Shown piece by piece: positions 1 through 6,308 of a stretch of 52,226 nucleotides of DNA. This stretch comes from Actinokineospora enzanensis DSM 44649 (GTDB lineage: Bacteria; Actinomycetota; Actinomycetes; Mycobacteriales; Pseudonocardiaceae). Numbering within the stretch: position 1 is the first letter of the stretch; each line of letters begins with the position of its first letter. The notes below the pieces were generated by a model, which saw only the letters and a list, made by a program, of their open reading frames with translations, did no database searches and was not told the origin of the DNA. Made by a program: the position numbers and the translations under genes. The DNA lies in contig NZ_KB894445.1 in assembly GCF_000374445.1 (NCBI RefSeq), positions 1 to 52,226 on the forward strand, given 5' to 3'.

Positions 1-97
1 GAAACGACCAAGTACATCCAGTACGAGGCCGTTCCGGCGGCACCGCCAGCCACGCCGTGGACCCGCCGATACACGGCCGACGTTCTGGGTCGCACCA
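1..97 (+). other. Left edge, no confident gene
   Basis: Two forward frames are open from the window edge. One stops at 99-101 and the other runs to about 193, antisense to the sirtuin gene. The first roughly 95 bases could be the 3' end of a gene convergent with the sirtuin gene. Neither short translation has a motif I recognise. Confidence 0.2.
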
Positions 98-895
98 CTA
101 ACGGCGTGCGTCGATTTCGACCAACGCTTCCCGGGCGCCCATGGCGAGCGAGATCCCCCGGCCATGGCGCACCTCTGGCTCGCGTGGATTGATCCGGATG
201 AGATTCCCGGTCGCCGCGCTGGCCAGTTCCGCCTGCCTGCGCACCGTGGGCACGGCCTGACCCGCGCCGATTTCGATGACCACCAGGTTCTTGCCGTGGC
301 AGGCCCGACGCCAGGTGTTGAGCGCGGTCAAGGCTTCCTGGCTGCGGTCGGGGACCCAGGAGATATCGCCGAACATGAGGATGTTGGGGCGGGCCAGGGC
401 ACCGCAGTTCGGGCATTCCGGCAGTGGGCTCGCGGCGCGCATGGTTTCCGGGTCGACGGTGATGTCCACGGTGGTCGACCAGATCTCACGGCGGCAGGGG
501 AGTGTGCATTGCAGATGGTGGATGGAACCGTGTACCTCGGCGACGTGCTCGAATCCGGCCAGCTGGAATTGGCCGTCCACGTTGGAGGTGAAGACCCGGG
601 CGTCCCACTTCCGGAGGATCGCGAAACCGGAATGCGGCACGGTGGTGCGGTAGAGATCGAGTCGGTGGCCGTAGAAGCCCCAGGCGAGCTCCGGGTCCTC
701 GGTGAAGTGGATGGGATCGGCGATCTCCTCGAACCGGAGGCCGAGCCGCTCGTATGGGGGATAAGCGCGCCAGAAACCGGTGGTGCCCCGGAAGTCGGGG
801 AGGCCGGAGTCGACGCCCATGCCCGCCCCCGCACAGACGAGGACCGCGTCGGCCGATCCGAGCAGAGCGGCCGCGCGGTCCAGGGGGTCGGTCAC
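98..895 (-). CDS. Sir2-family NAD-dependent protein deacylase
   Basis: Sirtuins remove acyl groups from lysines using NAD. From the GTG at 895 the protein has 265 residues. The NAD-binding GAG motif with SGLPDFRG lies at about residues 23-37. A catalytic-type His is in EVHGSIHH, and a zinc site is suggested by LQCTLPC and CPNCG, followed by the GD and GAG-type C-terminal NAD contacts. I chose the GTG at 895 because it precedes the Rossmann strand directly and overlaps the stop of the host mhuD 3' fragment by four bases (GTGA); a longer upstream reading would run through mhuD. The uninterrupted host locus was therefore probably an operon of M1 peptidase, mhuD and sirtuin. With the prophage inserted, transcription now probably comes from the phage mhuD copy. 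SNVDG stands where many sirtuins have QNID, which suggests a divergent bacterial class. Confidence 0.85.
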   Translation of the reverse strand: MTDPLDRAAALLGSADAVLVCAGAGMGVDSGLPDFRGTTGFWRAYPPYERLGLRFEEIADPIHFTEDPELAWGFYGHRLDLYRTTVPHSGFAILRKWDARVFTSNVDGQFQLAGFEHVAEVHGSIHHLQCTLPCRREIWSTTVDITVDPETMRAASPLPECPNCGALARPNILMFGDISWVPDRSQEALTALNTWRRACHGKNLVVIEIGAGQAVPTVRRQAELASAATGNLIRINPREPEVRHGRGISLAMGAREALVEIDARR

Positions 896-1034
896 GGGCG
901 GGGGTTCGCGGACTGGACGATCTCGAACTCCAGCAGGTCGGAGCCGGTGCCGACGGGCTTGGCCCGCGCGCCTGCGTGGGCCTCCTTGGCCGAGCCGGTG
1001 AGCCAGGCCTGGAAGTGCTCCTCGGACTCCCAGC
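892..1034 (-). pseudogene. mhuD: 3' fragment of host mhuD-like gene (split by prophage)
   Basis: This is the C-terminal 46 codons of a MhuD/IsdG-type heme-degrading monooxygenase, beginning at the Trp codon that spans the attL core. It keeps the equivalents of MhuD Trp66 (in FQAW) and His75 (in EAHAG). The N-terminal 56 residues lie at 38956-39126 on the other side of the prophage. Joining the two across CAGC restores a 102-residue protein that matches MhuD over its length. In the lysogen this frame stays open upstream into phage DNA to an ATG at 1092, giving a 66-residue hybrid. That ATG overlaps the stop of the phage mhuD copy (ATGA), so the fragment may still be translated by coupling. It cannot make a full ferredoxin-like fold alone and is probably inactive. 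Its stop overlaps the sirtuin start (GTGA). Confidence 0.9.
1031..1034. other. attL: attL core (serine integrase)
   Basis: CAGC is the only sequence shared by the two junctions (1031-1034 and 38957-38960). Host mhuD sequence lies to the left and phage sequence to the right. Immediately inside the phage is AGATGTGT, which is the reverse complement of ACACATCT at the other end. Joining the phage ends gives an attP of ACACATCT-ATCAGC-AGATGTGT, the symmetric arms expected for a large serine recombinase. The central dinucleotide is probably CA. Confidence 0.88.
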
Positions 1035-1088
1035 AGATGTGTGCTGTAGGCAATACCCGCTGACCTGGGAAAACTTGCTGACCTGCGC

Positions 1089-1412
1089 TCATGCGGAGGT
1101 TTCGGTGGTCGGAAATGTGCTCTGCACCACATCGAACTCAAGCAACGCTGACCCCGTAGCTACCGGCTTAGACCGATGCTCGGCATGTGCTTCCCTGGCG
1201 GGGCCGTTGGCCCACGCCTGGAAGTCCGTCTCGCTCGCCCATCGTGTGTACACGTAGTAGCGCGTCTCGCCAGCTCTCGGACGCAGCAACTCGAAGCCGA
1301 GGAAACCAGGGGCCGACTCGACCGCCCCAAGGCGTTGCGCGAAGCGCTGTTCGAGTTCGGGGCCTGCGCCCTCAGGCACTTCGATCGCGTTGATCTTCAC
1401 CACGGCGGTCAT
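1089..1412 (-). CDS. mhuD: Phage-borne MhuD-family heme-degrading monooxygenase
   Basis: MhuD/IsdG proteins are about 100-residue dimeric ferredoxin-like enzymes that open heme and release iron in the cytoplasm. This 107-residue copy retains the equivalents of MhuD Asn7 (here Asn8 in VKINAIE), Trp66 (Trp67 in FQAW) and His75 (His76 in EAHAE). The ATG at 1412 is chosen because it aligns with the host start; a GTG/ATG-type extension to 1433 is also open. It differs from the host N-terminal fragment at only about six positions, with more divergence in the C-terminal half. It lies inside the prophage, 55 bp from attL, reading toward it, and its stop overlaps the ATG of the hybrid mhuD 3' fragment. 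It therefore replaces the gene that integration destroys. The att core is absent here: CATC stands at 1240-1243 where the host site has CAGC, with Thr-Arg-Trp still encoded. Confidence 0.88.
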   Translation of the reverse strand: MTAVVKINAIEVPEGAGPELEQRFAQRLGAVESAPGFLGFELLRPRAGETRYYVYTRWASETDFQAWANGPAREAHAEHRSKPVATGSALLEFDVVQSTFPTTETSA

Positions 1413-1456
1413 GCTGTCAGCGTAGCCCGTCAACGCTAGCGCTAAGCTAGCGTCCC
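1413..1456. promoter_or_regulatory. Divergent promoter region with inverted repeat
   Basis: Only 44 bp separate the phage mhuD start from the methyltransferase start. A perfect 7-bp inverted repeat, ACGCTAG-cgctaag-CTAGCGT, occupies 1433-1453 and ends three bases before the methyltransferase ATG. TAGCGT and TAAGCT could serve as -10 boxes in either direction, so one protein could bind here and control both genes. The methyltransferase mRNA may be leaderless or nearly so. No regulator is identified. Confidence 0.5.
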
Positions 1457-2278
1457 ATGGACATGGACCTACAGCAGATCGGACCGGGGCACCCAGCGGT
1501 CAAGGATGTTCTGGCGATCCAGAAGAACACGGCGAACCCTTTCCGCCTGTTCGTGGCCGAGGGGCTGTGGGAAAACAACGTCGTCCTGGACACCGATCTC
1601 CGCGTGGACACGTTCTATTGGTGTCCGGAGCTGACCTACTCGGATGAAGCCAAGAAGCGTGCCGCCGAACTGGTAGCCGTAGCACGCAGGTCTTTCCGAG
1701 TGTCGGAAAAGACCATGGCTCGCCTGACCGAAAAGGGGCAGCCTGACGGACTCCTAAGCACAGCGCGTATGCCAACGTGGACGCCCGACGATATTCGATT
1801 GGAAGAGTCGTCCCTGGTGTTGGTGACCGATGCCCTGGAGATTCCAGGCAATCTAGGAACGCTCCTACGTACCTTGGATGCCGTGCATGGAGACTTGCTC
1901 GTCATGACGAACCGACGGACCCGCATGAGCCACCCAAAGGTTCTCAGGGCTAGCCAGGGGATGAGCGTGCGTGTTCCGCATCTCGACTTTGACGACACCG
2001 GCGATGCCATTGCCTGGTTGAAGGCCAACCAGTTTACGGTATTGCTCGCCGATACAGACAAAAGCATCAACTACAGGACTGCCGACTACGCGGGGCGAAC
2101 AGCGATCGTAGTCGGTAGCGAGCGATACGGCGTTTCAAAGCCTTGGTATCAGCACGGTTTCAGTAGGATTGGTCTGCCCATGCTTGGATACGCCGATTCG
2201 CTCAATGTTGCCGTGTCAGCCGCCGTTTTCTTGTACGAGGCTCGCGCACGAAAGTCCGCATGGGACGCTAAGCGTTGA
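1457..2278 (+). CDS. SpoU/TrmH-family RNA 2'-O-methyltransferase, TsnR type
   Basis: The 273-residue protein has the three SPOUT motifs. Motif 1 is VTDALEIPGNLGTLLRT with Asn132 and Arg138. Motif 2 is VVGSERYG, with the GSE at 220-222. Motif 3 is IGLPMLGYADSLNVAVS near residues 238-254. The knotted S-adenosylmethionine-binding domain follows an N-terminal substrate domain of about 110 residues. Size and layout match TsnR/NshR, which methylate A1067 of 23S rRNA and confer thiopeptide resistance; other SpoU enzymes act on tRNA or other rRNA sites, so the substrate is unproven. The gene lies between the phage mhuD (divergent) and the radical SAM gene (convergent, 11-bp overlap). As cargo at the phage end it may protect ribosomes from the product of the neighbouring peptide cluster or from outside antibiotics. 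Its base composition is less GC-rich than the structural genes. Confidence 0.85.
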   Translation: MDMDLQQIGPGHPAVKDVLAIQKNTANPFRLFVAEGLWENNVVLDTDLRVDTFYWCPELTYSDEAKKRAAELVAVARRSFRVSEKTMARLTEKGQPDGLLSTARMPTWTPDDIRLEESSLVLVTDALEIPGNLGTLLRTLDAVHGDLLVMTNRRTRMSHPKVLRASQGMSVRVPHLDFDDTGDAIAWLKANQFTVLLADTDKSINYRTADYAGRTAIVVGSERYGVSKPWYQHGFSRIGLPMLGYADSLNVAVSAAVFLYEARARKSAWDAKR

Positions 2279-3596
2279 CCGCCGGTTCAGGACCGAGGTC
2301 AAACAGGCTTGGATTGTCGGGGTAGTGCTTGACGAAGAAGCGCAAGAACTCGTCCAGGTCGAACGGCAGGAAGTCACACGGGTTGTTGTCGGGGACGTTC
2401 TCGTTCGTCTTGCAAAACAACATCCCGCCGCAGATGCCCACGTTAGGGCATCCGCCGCACTGAGGGTGCAGGAACGGGTCGTGGCTCGCAACCTCGTGGA
2501 AGATTTCGCCGTGCTTGTCGATGTCGGCGACAAGTTCGTCGGCAGAGCCCCGAGCGGTGTGCATCGCGTCGCAGGCGGCCAACTGCCCGGTCGCAGTGAA
2601 CTTGACGTTGAACGGCGTGTAGGCCGAGCACGGCGAAAAGGTCGGTCGCGGGAAGTCGGTCACCACCTCTCCGTGCTGCACCTTTAGGGCGATGATCTCC
2701 ATGTACAGGCGTTTGAAATCATCACCCGACATGCTTCCGGCCAGCGCGTTGTATCCGTACTGAACCGTGTTGTGCAGTTCAAACTCTGTGTGGGTGATGC
2801 CCAGACCCTTGATCATCTTGTACACCTCGGCCGCGTACTTGGCGTTGAACGCGTTGGCGTTGTACCTGATACTCAAGATGGTCTGATGGTCGTTGAAGAC
2901 GGGAGCAAGCTTCCCGAGGATCTTCAAGATCGTGTCGTAGGTTCCAGACCCGTTGTGGCGAATCCGGGACTTGTCATGGTCAGCCTTGTTTGTCAAAGTG
3001 ATCGAGATGGAGCGCATGGCGCGTACAACGCTCTCGTCAACCAGTAGGCCGTTTGTGTCGATTTGCGGATGGAAGTTCACGCCAAAGCGTTTTGCGATCT
3101 CCGCGCCACGCGTCACGCCATCCAACACCTTGGCCTTCTGCATCAAGGGTTCGCCACCGATCGTGCGGAACACCACGTCCGTAAAGGGACGCTTCTGCTC
3201 CTCCAGGACGGAGGTCATGTAACGTAGGACGTTGTCCAGTCCGCCGTCCGTTATCGGAGTGTCATCCCGATAACTATTCTGGTAGCAGAATGGGCAGGCC
3301 AAGTTGCACGCCTGCGTCATTTCCATGGTCAAGTTGAAGACGGAGTTCGTGGCTTTGCGGCGAAGGTACTGCTCGTGAGCAACGTCGATCTCGTTCGTTG
3401 CGGCGTCAACGACGAACCCCGCGTCTTCCATGCTCGCCAAGGTGCTGGCGTCGAGGCGAACCAAAGTACCTGCTTCGAGCGCACTAGCGTCGGCAGCGTC
3501 GAAAACAGCAACGCTGCCCCAATACCGGTTGAAGACGATAGCGGAGCCGTCGCCGGTCGCGGCATAGTGATTGTAAAAGGACGACTTGAGCGGCAC
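2268..3596 (-). CDS. Radical SAM/SPASM peptide maturase
   Basis: The 442-residue protein has an N-terminal region (about 1-85) resembling a PqqD-like peptide-recognition domain. The radical SAM cluster motif is CNLACPFC, with Cys97, Cys101 and Cys104, and GGEP lies at 147-150. A C-terminal SPASM region has seven cysteines (323, 342, 380, 383, 389, 395, 407) expected to hold auxiliary iron-sulfur clusters. Such enzymes install thioether or carbon-carbon links in ribosomally made peptides, or oxidise serine or cysteine in sulfatases. No sulfatase is nearby, and a 42-residue two-cysteine peptide lies 40 bp upstream, so RiPP maturation is favoured. The GTG start has the ribosome site AGAAAGGG seven bases ahead. 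It is the last gene of the operon running from 4345. The 3' end overlaps the methyltransferase by 11 bp on the opposite strand. Confidence 0.88.
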   Translation of the reverse strand: MPLKSSFYNHYAATGDGSAIVFNRYWGSVAVFDAADASALEAGTLVRLDASTLASMEDAGFVVDAATNEIDVAHEQYLRRKATNSVFNLTMEMTQACNLACPFCYQNSYRDDTPITDGGLDNVLRYMTSVLEEQKRPFTDVVFRTIGGEPLMQKAKVLDGVTRGAEIAKRFGVNFHPQIDTNGLLVDESVVRAMRSISITLTNKADHDKSRIRHNGSGTYDTILKILGKLAPVFNDHQTILSIRYNANAFNAKYAAEVYKMIKGLGITHTEFELHNTVQYGYNALAGSMSGDDFKRLYMEIIALKVQHGEVVTDFPRPTFSPCSAYTPFNVKFTATGQLAACDAMHTARGSADELVADIDKHGEIFHEVASHDPFLHPQCGGCPNVGICGGMLFCKTNENVPDNNPCDFLPFDLDEFLRFFVKHYPDNPSLFDLGPEPAVNA

Positions 3597-3611
3597 AGAT
3601 ATGCCCTTTCT

Positions 3612-3626
3612 CCGGTTCGCGACCGG
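3612..3626 (-). terminator. Weak hairpin between precursor and maturase
   Basis: A five-base-pair stem (CCGGT and ACCGG) with a five-base loop lies between the peptide stop and the maturase start. It has no T-run. It could reduce read-through so that the peptide is made in excess over the enzyme, as is common in RiPP operons, but it is short. Confidence 0.3.
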
Positions 3627-3636
3627 CGACGGTCAT

Positions 3637-3765
3637 CTACTTGGCAACGACGGGCGCGGCCGTGCGGAGCTTGCCGTCGTTGGACGACCCCGAGCACTGG
3701 CCGCACGCCTTCGCGGCGAGCTGGCGCCCCCGCAAGGACAGAACCACGTTGGGCTTGGTCTTCAA
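3637..3765 (-). CDS. Putative RiPP precursor peptide
   Basis: A 42-residue peptide starts at a TTG with a strong ribosome site (AGGGAGG) seven bases upstream; the longer reading frame to 3978 lacks such a site. The first 20 residues are basic and free of cysteine (leader-like). They are followed by a Cys-rich, Ser/Gly-rich tail with CGQCSGSSND (Cys21 and Cys24) and a C-terminus ending TAAPVVAK. It lies directly upstream of a radical SAM/SPASM gene, the usual position for a substrate. Two cysteines spaced C-x2-C suggest sulfur-to-carbon crosslinks of the sactipeptide or ranthipeptide kind. That is inference, because the sequence matches no named RiPP family I know. No protease or exporter gene is adjacent; the 50-residue membrane protein upstream could fill part of that role. 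Confidence 0.68.
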   Translation of the reverse strand: MKTKPNVVLSLRGRQLAAKACGQCSGSSNDGKLRTAAPVVAK

Positions 3766-3848
3766 GCTGACACCTCCCTTCGTCACTAGATGATGCAAAC
3801 GTGCCTCCGGCCGGATGGCTAGAGCCGGAAGAGTGGTGTAGTTGCCAT

Positions 3849-4196
3849 CTACGCCGATATCCCTTCGAGGATGGCAAGTTGTCCAGGGAAACGCGTCACG
3901 GTGCAAATTGATGCGTCCGGGTAGTAACGTGAGAGCAAGGTGTCCACAACCCGGTCTAGAGGGCCAGCCAATGTCCAAGTCGGCAGGTCCAGGCGGAGCG
4001 CGGTAGTTGGATTGAAGTCGTTCCGCACTCGCGAAGCAATAGCCATCTCGTCCACCGCGATAAACAGGGTGTCCACATAACCATGCGGCAGGTATTTGTT
4101 AAGGACAATGCCACCAAATCCGCTCTCTGTCCTTGGGAACGGATGCACGCGAAAGCCAAGGTCGAGCAGTCGGGTGATGCTGTACGTCTCGCTCAC
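3849..4196 (-). CDS. Unknown 115-residue protein of the RiPP operon
   Basis: I do not recognise this protein. It starts at a GTG that overlaps the stop of the 50-residue membrane protein by four bases (GTGA) and ends 84 bp before the peptide start, so it belongs to the operon. The sequence is soluble-looking, with no membrane segment, signal peptide or metal motif. It begins MSETYSITRLLDLGFRVHPF, has alternating hydrophobic stretches in the middle, and contains one cysteine near the C-terminus. It could be a recognition or partner protein for the maturase, an immunity protein, or a regulator. Position is the only evidence for a role. Confidence 0.6.
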   Translation of the reverse strand: MSETYSITRLLDLGFRVHPFPRTESGFGGIVLNKYLPHGYVDTLFIAVDEMAIASRVRNDFNPTTALRLDLPTWTLAGPLDRVVDTLLSRYYPDASICTVTRFPGQLAILEGISA

Positions 4197-4345
4197 CGTT
4201 CGGTCCTACGCGTGGACTTGCCGTTGGACGAGCCACTCGGTCGGTCGTCAAGGTTTATGGCTATGCGCACGACCGTCACCACGAGAAGGGCGGCCAGAAG
4301 AACCCACTGGGCCCACTCTGCGCCATCAGACACGGGCACACCCAT
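4193..4345 (-). CDS. Small membrane protein, first gene of RiPP operon
   Basis: A 50-residue reading frame starts at ATG 4345 with AGGAG six bases upstream. One hydrophobic segment (residues about 11-30, including VLLAALLVVTVVRIAI) is followed by a polar, basic tail rich in Ser, Arg and Lys. The stop overlaps the next gene's GTG by four bases, which supports translation. It may be an immunity, export or anchoring factor for the peptide system; its sequence alone gives no function. Confidence 0.6.
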   Translation of the reverse strand: MGVPVSDGAEWAQWVLLAALLVVTVVRIAINLDDRPSGSSNGKSTRRTER

Positions 4346-4737
4346 CGCAACTCCTGGTAACTAGGGTCGGGCTCGCGGCGAGGTGGCGGTACCCACACCG
4401 CGAGCCCGACCGGGCGCGTAGCGACGCCGGGGGGCCACGCCGCACGCTCGTCGCGCCACAGGTCGCACAGCGCGCGGCAGCGTCACCGCGGCGAGCATGA
4501 TCCGCACTCGCGTCCGCTGTACGTCGCCAGATGCTCAGCGCACACCGTTGTGCGCTGCTGGCGTTGGCACGCCGCCGGGTGCGGGGCTTCCTGTGTCCGC
4601 AGGTCGGCCCTTAGGCCAGCGGAAGTCGACCACACCCGGCGACTCGTGAACAGTACCACGTGAACAGTACACGGAGATCAGCGCTGAACGGGTGAATCTG
4701 TCCGAACCCGATTGACGAGGCCGACTACGGTGTTCGC
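4346..4737. promoter_or_regulatory. Divergent control region with hairpin, palindrome and direct repeats
   Basis: This 392-bp non-coding stretch separates the leftward RiPP operon from the rightward XRE gene. It holds three structures. A perfect 13-bp inverted repeat (4366-4378 with 4398-4410, arm GTCGGGCTCGCGG) would fall in the 5' leader of the RiPP operon. A perfect 8-bp palindrome, AGCGCACA-ccgt-TGTGCGCT, lies at 4537-4556. Two copies of CGTGAACAGTAC lie 14 bp apart (4645-4656 and 4659-4670). The last two look like protein-binding sites, plausibly for the adjacent XRE proteins. A TACGGT -10-like box lies just before the GTG at 4738. Confidence 0.5.
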
Positions 4738-5589
4738 GTGGCCACGGGCGAGACGAGACGCAAGCGGGTACTGGGCGCATGGATGCGCCAGCTCCGGACG
4801 AGGGCGAGTAAGACGCCAGAGGCGGTCGCCTCGGCCATCGACGTCACCCGCCCTACGGTCCAGCGCATGGAGACCGGCTACTCGCTTCCGGGTCCTCCGA
4901 CGTTCGCTGCTATCCTGGACCAGTACGCGCCCTCGGATTCTGATCGCGCGAAAGCGATGCAACTGTACGCCTATGCCAAGGAAGACGACGCGGTTGTTGA
5001 TCACGCGTTCGGTCTGGACCTGGCATATCGAGCGTTTCGGCAAGACGAGCGGGACGCGATCAAAGAGCAGAACTACCAACCGTTCGTGACGCCAGGTATC
5101 ACCCAACTTGACGGGTACGTCGCGGCGCTGCGCGGCGACATGGTCGCCGAGGTAGCGGGGGCGGCAGAAGAGAGACGCGTGCGGCGTGATCAACTGCGCC
5201 CGCCTCGCTCCTTTCCGTTGGAGGTCGTCCTGCACGAGGCGGCTTTGCTCAACCCCGTTGGCGGCCCGGCGGTCATGGTCGAGCAACTTGAATATCTGTT
5301 GGAACTCGCCGAATTGCCGAATGTGGACATTCGAGTCCGCGCGTTCGCCGATGGACCATTCGTGTTGATGCACACGAGCGCCGTCATCTTGTCGTTTGAT
5401 GACGCTGGTGTTGGCCTCAGCCGCTCGGTATACCTCGAATCCCCCGCAGGGGGCAGGACCTTGGAAGATGTCGAGACTGTGCAAGTCCTCGCAGATGAGT
5501 TTGAGCTGGCCAAGCGAGGCGCGCTGCCCCCGGCAGCTTCCATGGAGAGGATCAGACAACAGATTGAGGTGTACCGCCGTGGCGCATGA
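4738..5589 (+). CDS. XRE-family regulator with DUF5753 (Scr1-type)
   Basis: The 283-residue protein has an N-terminal helix-turn-helix (about residues 12-60, around TPEAVASAIDVTRPTVQRME) and a long C-terminal DUF5753 domain, with FVTPGITQLDGYV and a conserved VVLHEAALLNPVGG segment. This architecture is abundant in Streptomyces and Pseudonocardiaceae and nearly always precedes a DUF397 gene, as here (11-bp overlap). The pair is treated as a toxin-antitoxin-like or developmental regulatory unit. The GTG start at 4738 is preceded by GTTCGC with no strong ribosome site. It may control itself and the divergent RiPP operon through the repeats between them. Such genes are common in host chromosomes, so its place in a phage suggests acquisition as cargo. 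Confidence 0.85.
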   Translation: MATGETRRKRVLGAWMRQLRTRASKTPEAVASAIDVTRPTVQRMETGYSLPGPPTFAAILDQYAPSDSDRAKAMQLYAYAKEDDAVVDHAFGLDLAYRAFRQDERDAIKEQNYQPFVTPGITQLDGYVAALRGDMVAEVAGAAEERRVRRDQLRPPRSFPLEVVLHEAALLNPVGGPAVMVEQLEYLLELAELPNVDIRVRAFADGPFVLMHTSAVILSFDDAGVGLSRSVYLESPAGGRTLEDVETVQVLADEFELAKRGALPPAASMERIRQQIEVYRRGA

Positions 5590-5770
5590 CAACAAGCTTG
5601 TGTGGCGCAAGAGTTCCTTTAGCCAGTCGCCGACCAACGAGTGCGTCGAGGTGGCGTGGCCGCGCACTTCGGTAGCGGTGCGAGACTCGAAGCAGGGAGA
5701 GTACGGACCGACCCTAGGGTTCGGGGCTGCGCAGTGGCGGCGATTCGTCCAAGCCGCTACGAAGGGATGA
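5579..5770 (+). CDS. DUF397 protein
   Basis: A 63-residue protein with the DUF397 signature: WRKSSFSQSPTNECVEVAW, then VAVRDSK and a terminal WRRFVQAATKG. GTG 5579 is inside the end of the XRE gene, so the two are translationally coupled. DUF397 proteins form a functional pair with XRE/DUF5753 regulators in actinobacteria. A strong hairpin follows five bases after the stop, which makes this a two-gene unit. Confidence 0.9.
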   Translation: MAHDNKLVWRKSSFSQSPTNECVEVAWPRTSVAVRDSKQGEYGPTLGFGAAQWRRFVQAATKG

Positions 5771-5774
5771 GGCC

Positions 5775-5812
5775 GTGGTCGGGTTCTACCGTCCAAGGTC
5801 GAACCCGACCAC
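5775..5812. terminator. Hairpin terminator between convergent genes
   Basis: A perfect 12-bp stem (GTGGTCGGGTTC at 5775-5786, GAACCCGACCAC at 5801-5812) with a 14-base loop follows the DUF397 stop. It could terminate transcription from both sides, because the gene at 5819-6142 converges on it. There is no long T-run, as is usual in high-GC actinobacteria. Confidence 0.75.
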
Positions 5813-5818
5813 GCCGTC

Positions 5819-6142
5819 CTAGTCCATCGCAGCAACATCGGGACCATCCGCGTCACGTCGTCCAGGCTGTTCGCCGTGTGGACTCTGATCAGGGATGGTC
5901 CTGCTACTGGCGGCGTTTAGTAGGCGCTCGGCTAGCCGCCCGTTCTCGCCGTCGTCGGGGTGGTTGCAAGCGCTGCCCGTAGCTTCCCCGATCCGTTGGC
6001 AGTGTAGGTCGTTGATGACCTCGTAGAGGGCTCCGATGCGGGCCAGTGGCCCCGCCAGGAGCTTGCTGCTGCCGTCTGGGTTTTGGACGACTTGCGCTGT
6101 CGTGCCTAAGTCTTGTCGGATCTCGATCAGGTCTGCCGACAC
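5819..6142 (-). CDS. Hypothetical small protein
   Basis: I do not recognise this 107-residue protein. It begins MSADLIEIRQDLGTTAQVVQ, with a helix-prone N-terminal half (LLAGPLARIGALYEVINDLH) and a polar, probably disordered C-terminal third rich in Asp, Arg and Gly. GGGAG lies seven bases before the ATG. It lies downstream of the XRE repressor gene on the same strand with a 166-bp gap, so it may have its own promoter. No membrane segment or metal motif is seen. Confidence 0.5.
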   Translation of the reverse strand: MSADLIEIRQDLGTTAQVVQNPDGSSKLLAGPLARIGALYEVINDLHCQRIGEATGSACNHPDDGENGRLAERLLNAASSRTIPDQSPHGEQPGRRDADGPDVAAMD

Positions 6143-6308
6143 GTCTCTCCCTCGCGCACAACCCCCCAGGTTGCGCTGTGCTGTGCTTCGGGCTAGCTCT
6201 CCGCCAGGGCCGCGGGCAGGGTGGCTCGCGGAAGCGTTGAGCTTAGCGACTGTGTGCTTCGCCGCGTACCCACGATCTCAGGATGTGCCGGTCGGGCGCC
6301 GGGATGAT

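Noticed and set aside
4678..5856. Long minus-strand reading frame (392 codons) across the XRE/DUF397 pair
   Set aside because: It is antisense to two genes with clear domains and has no ribosome site or recognisable motif.
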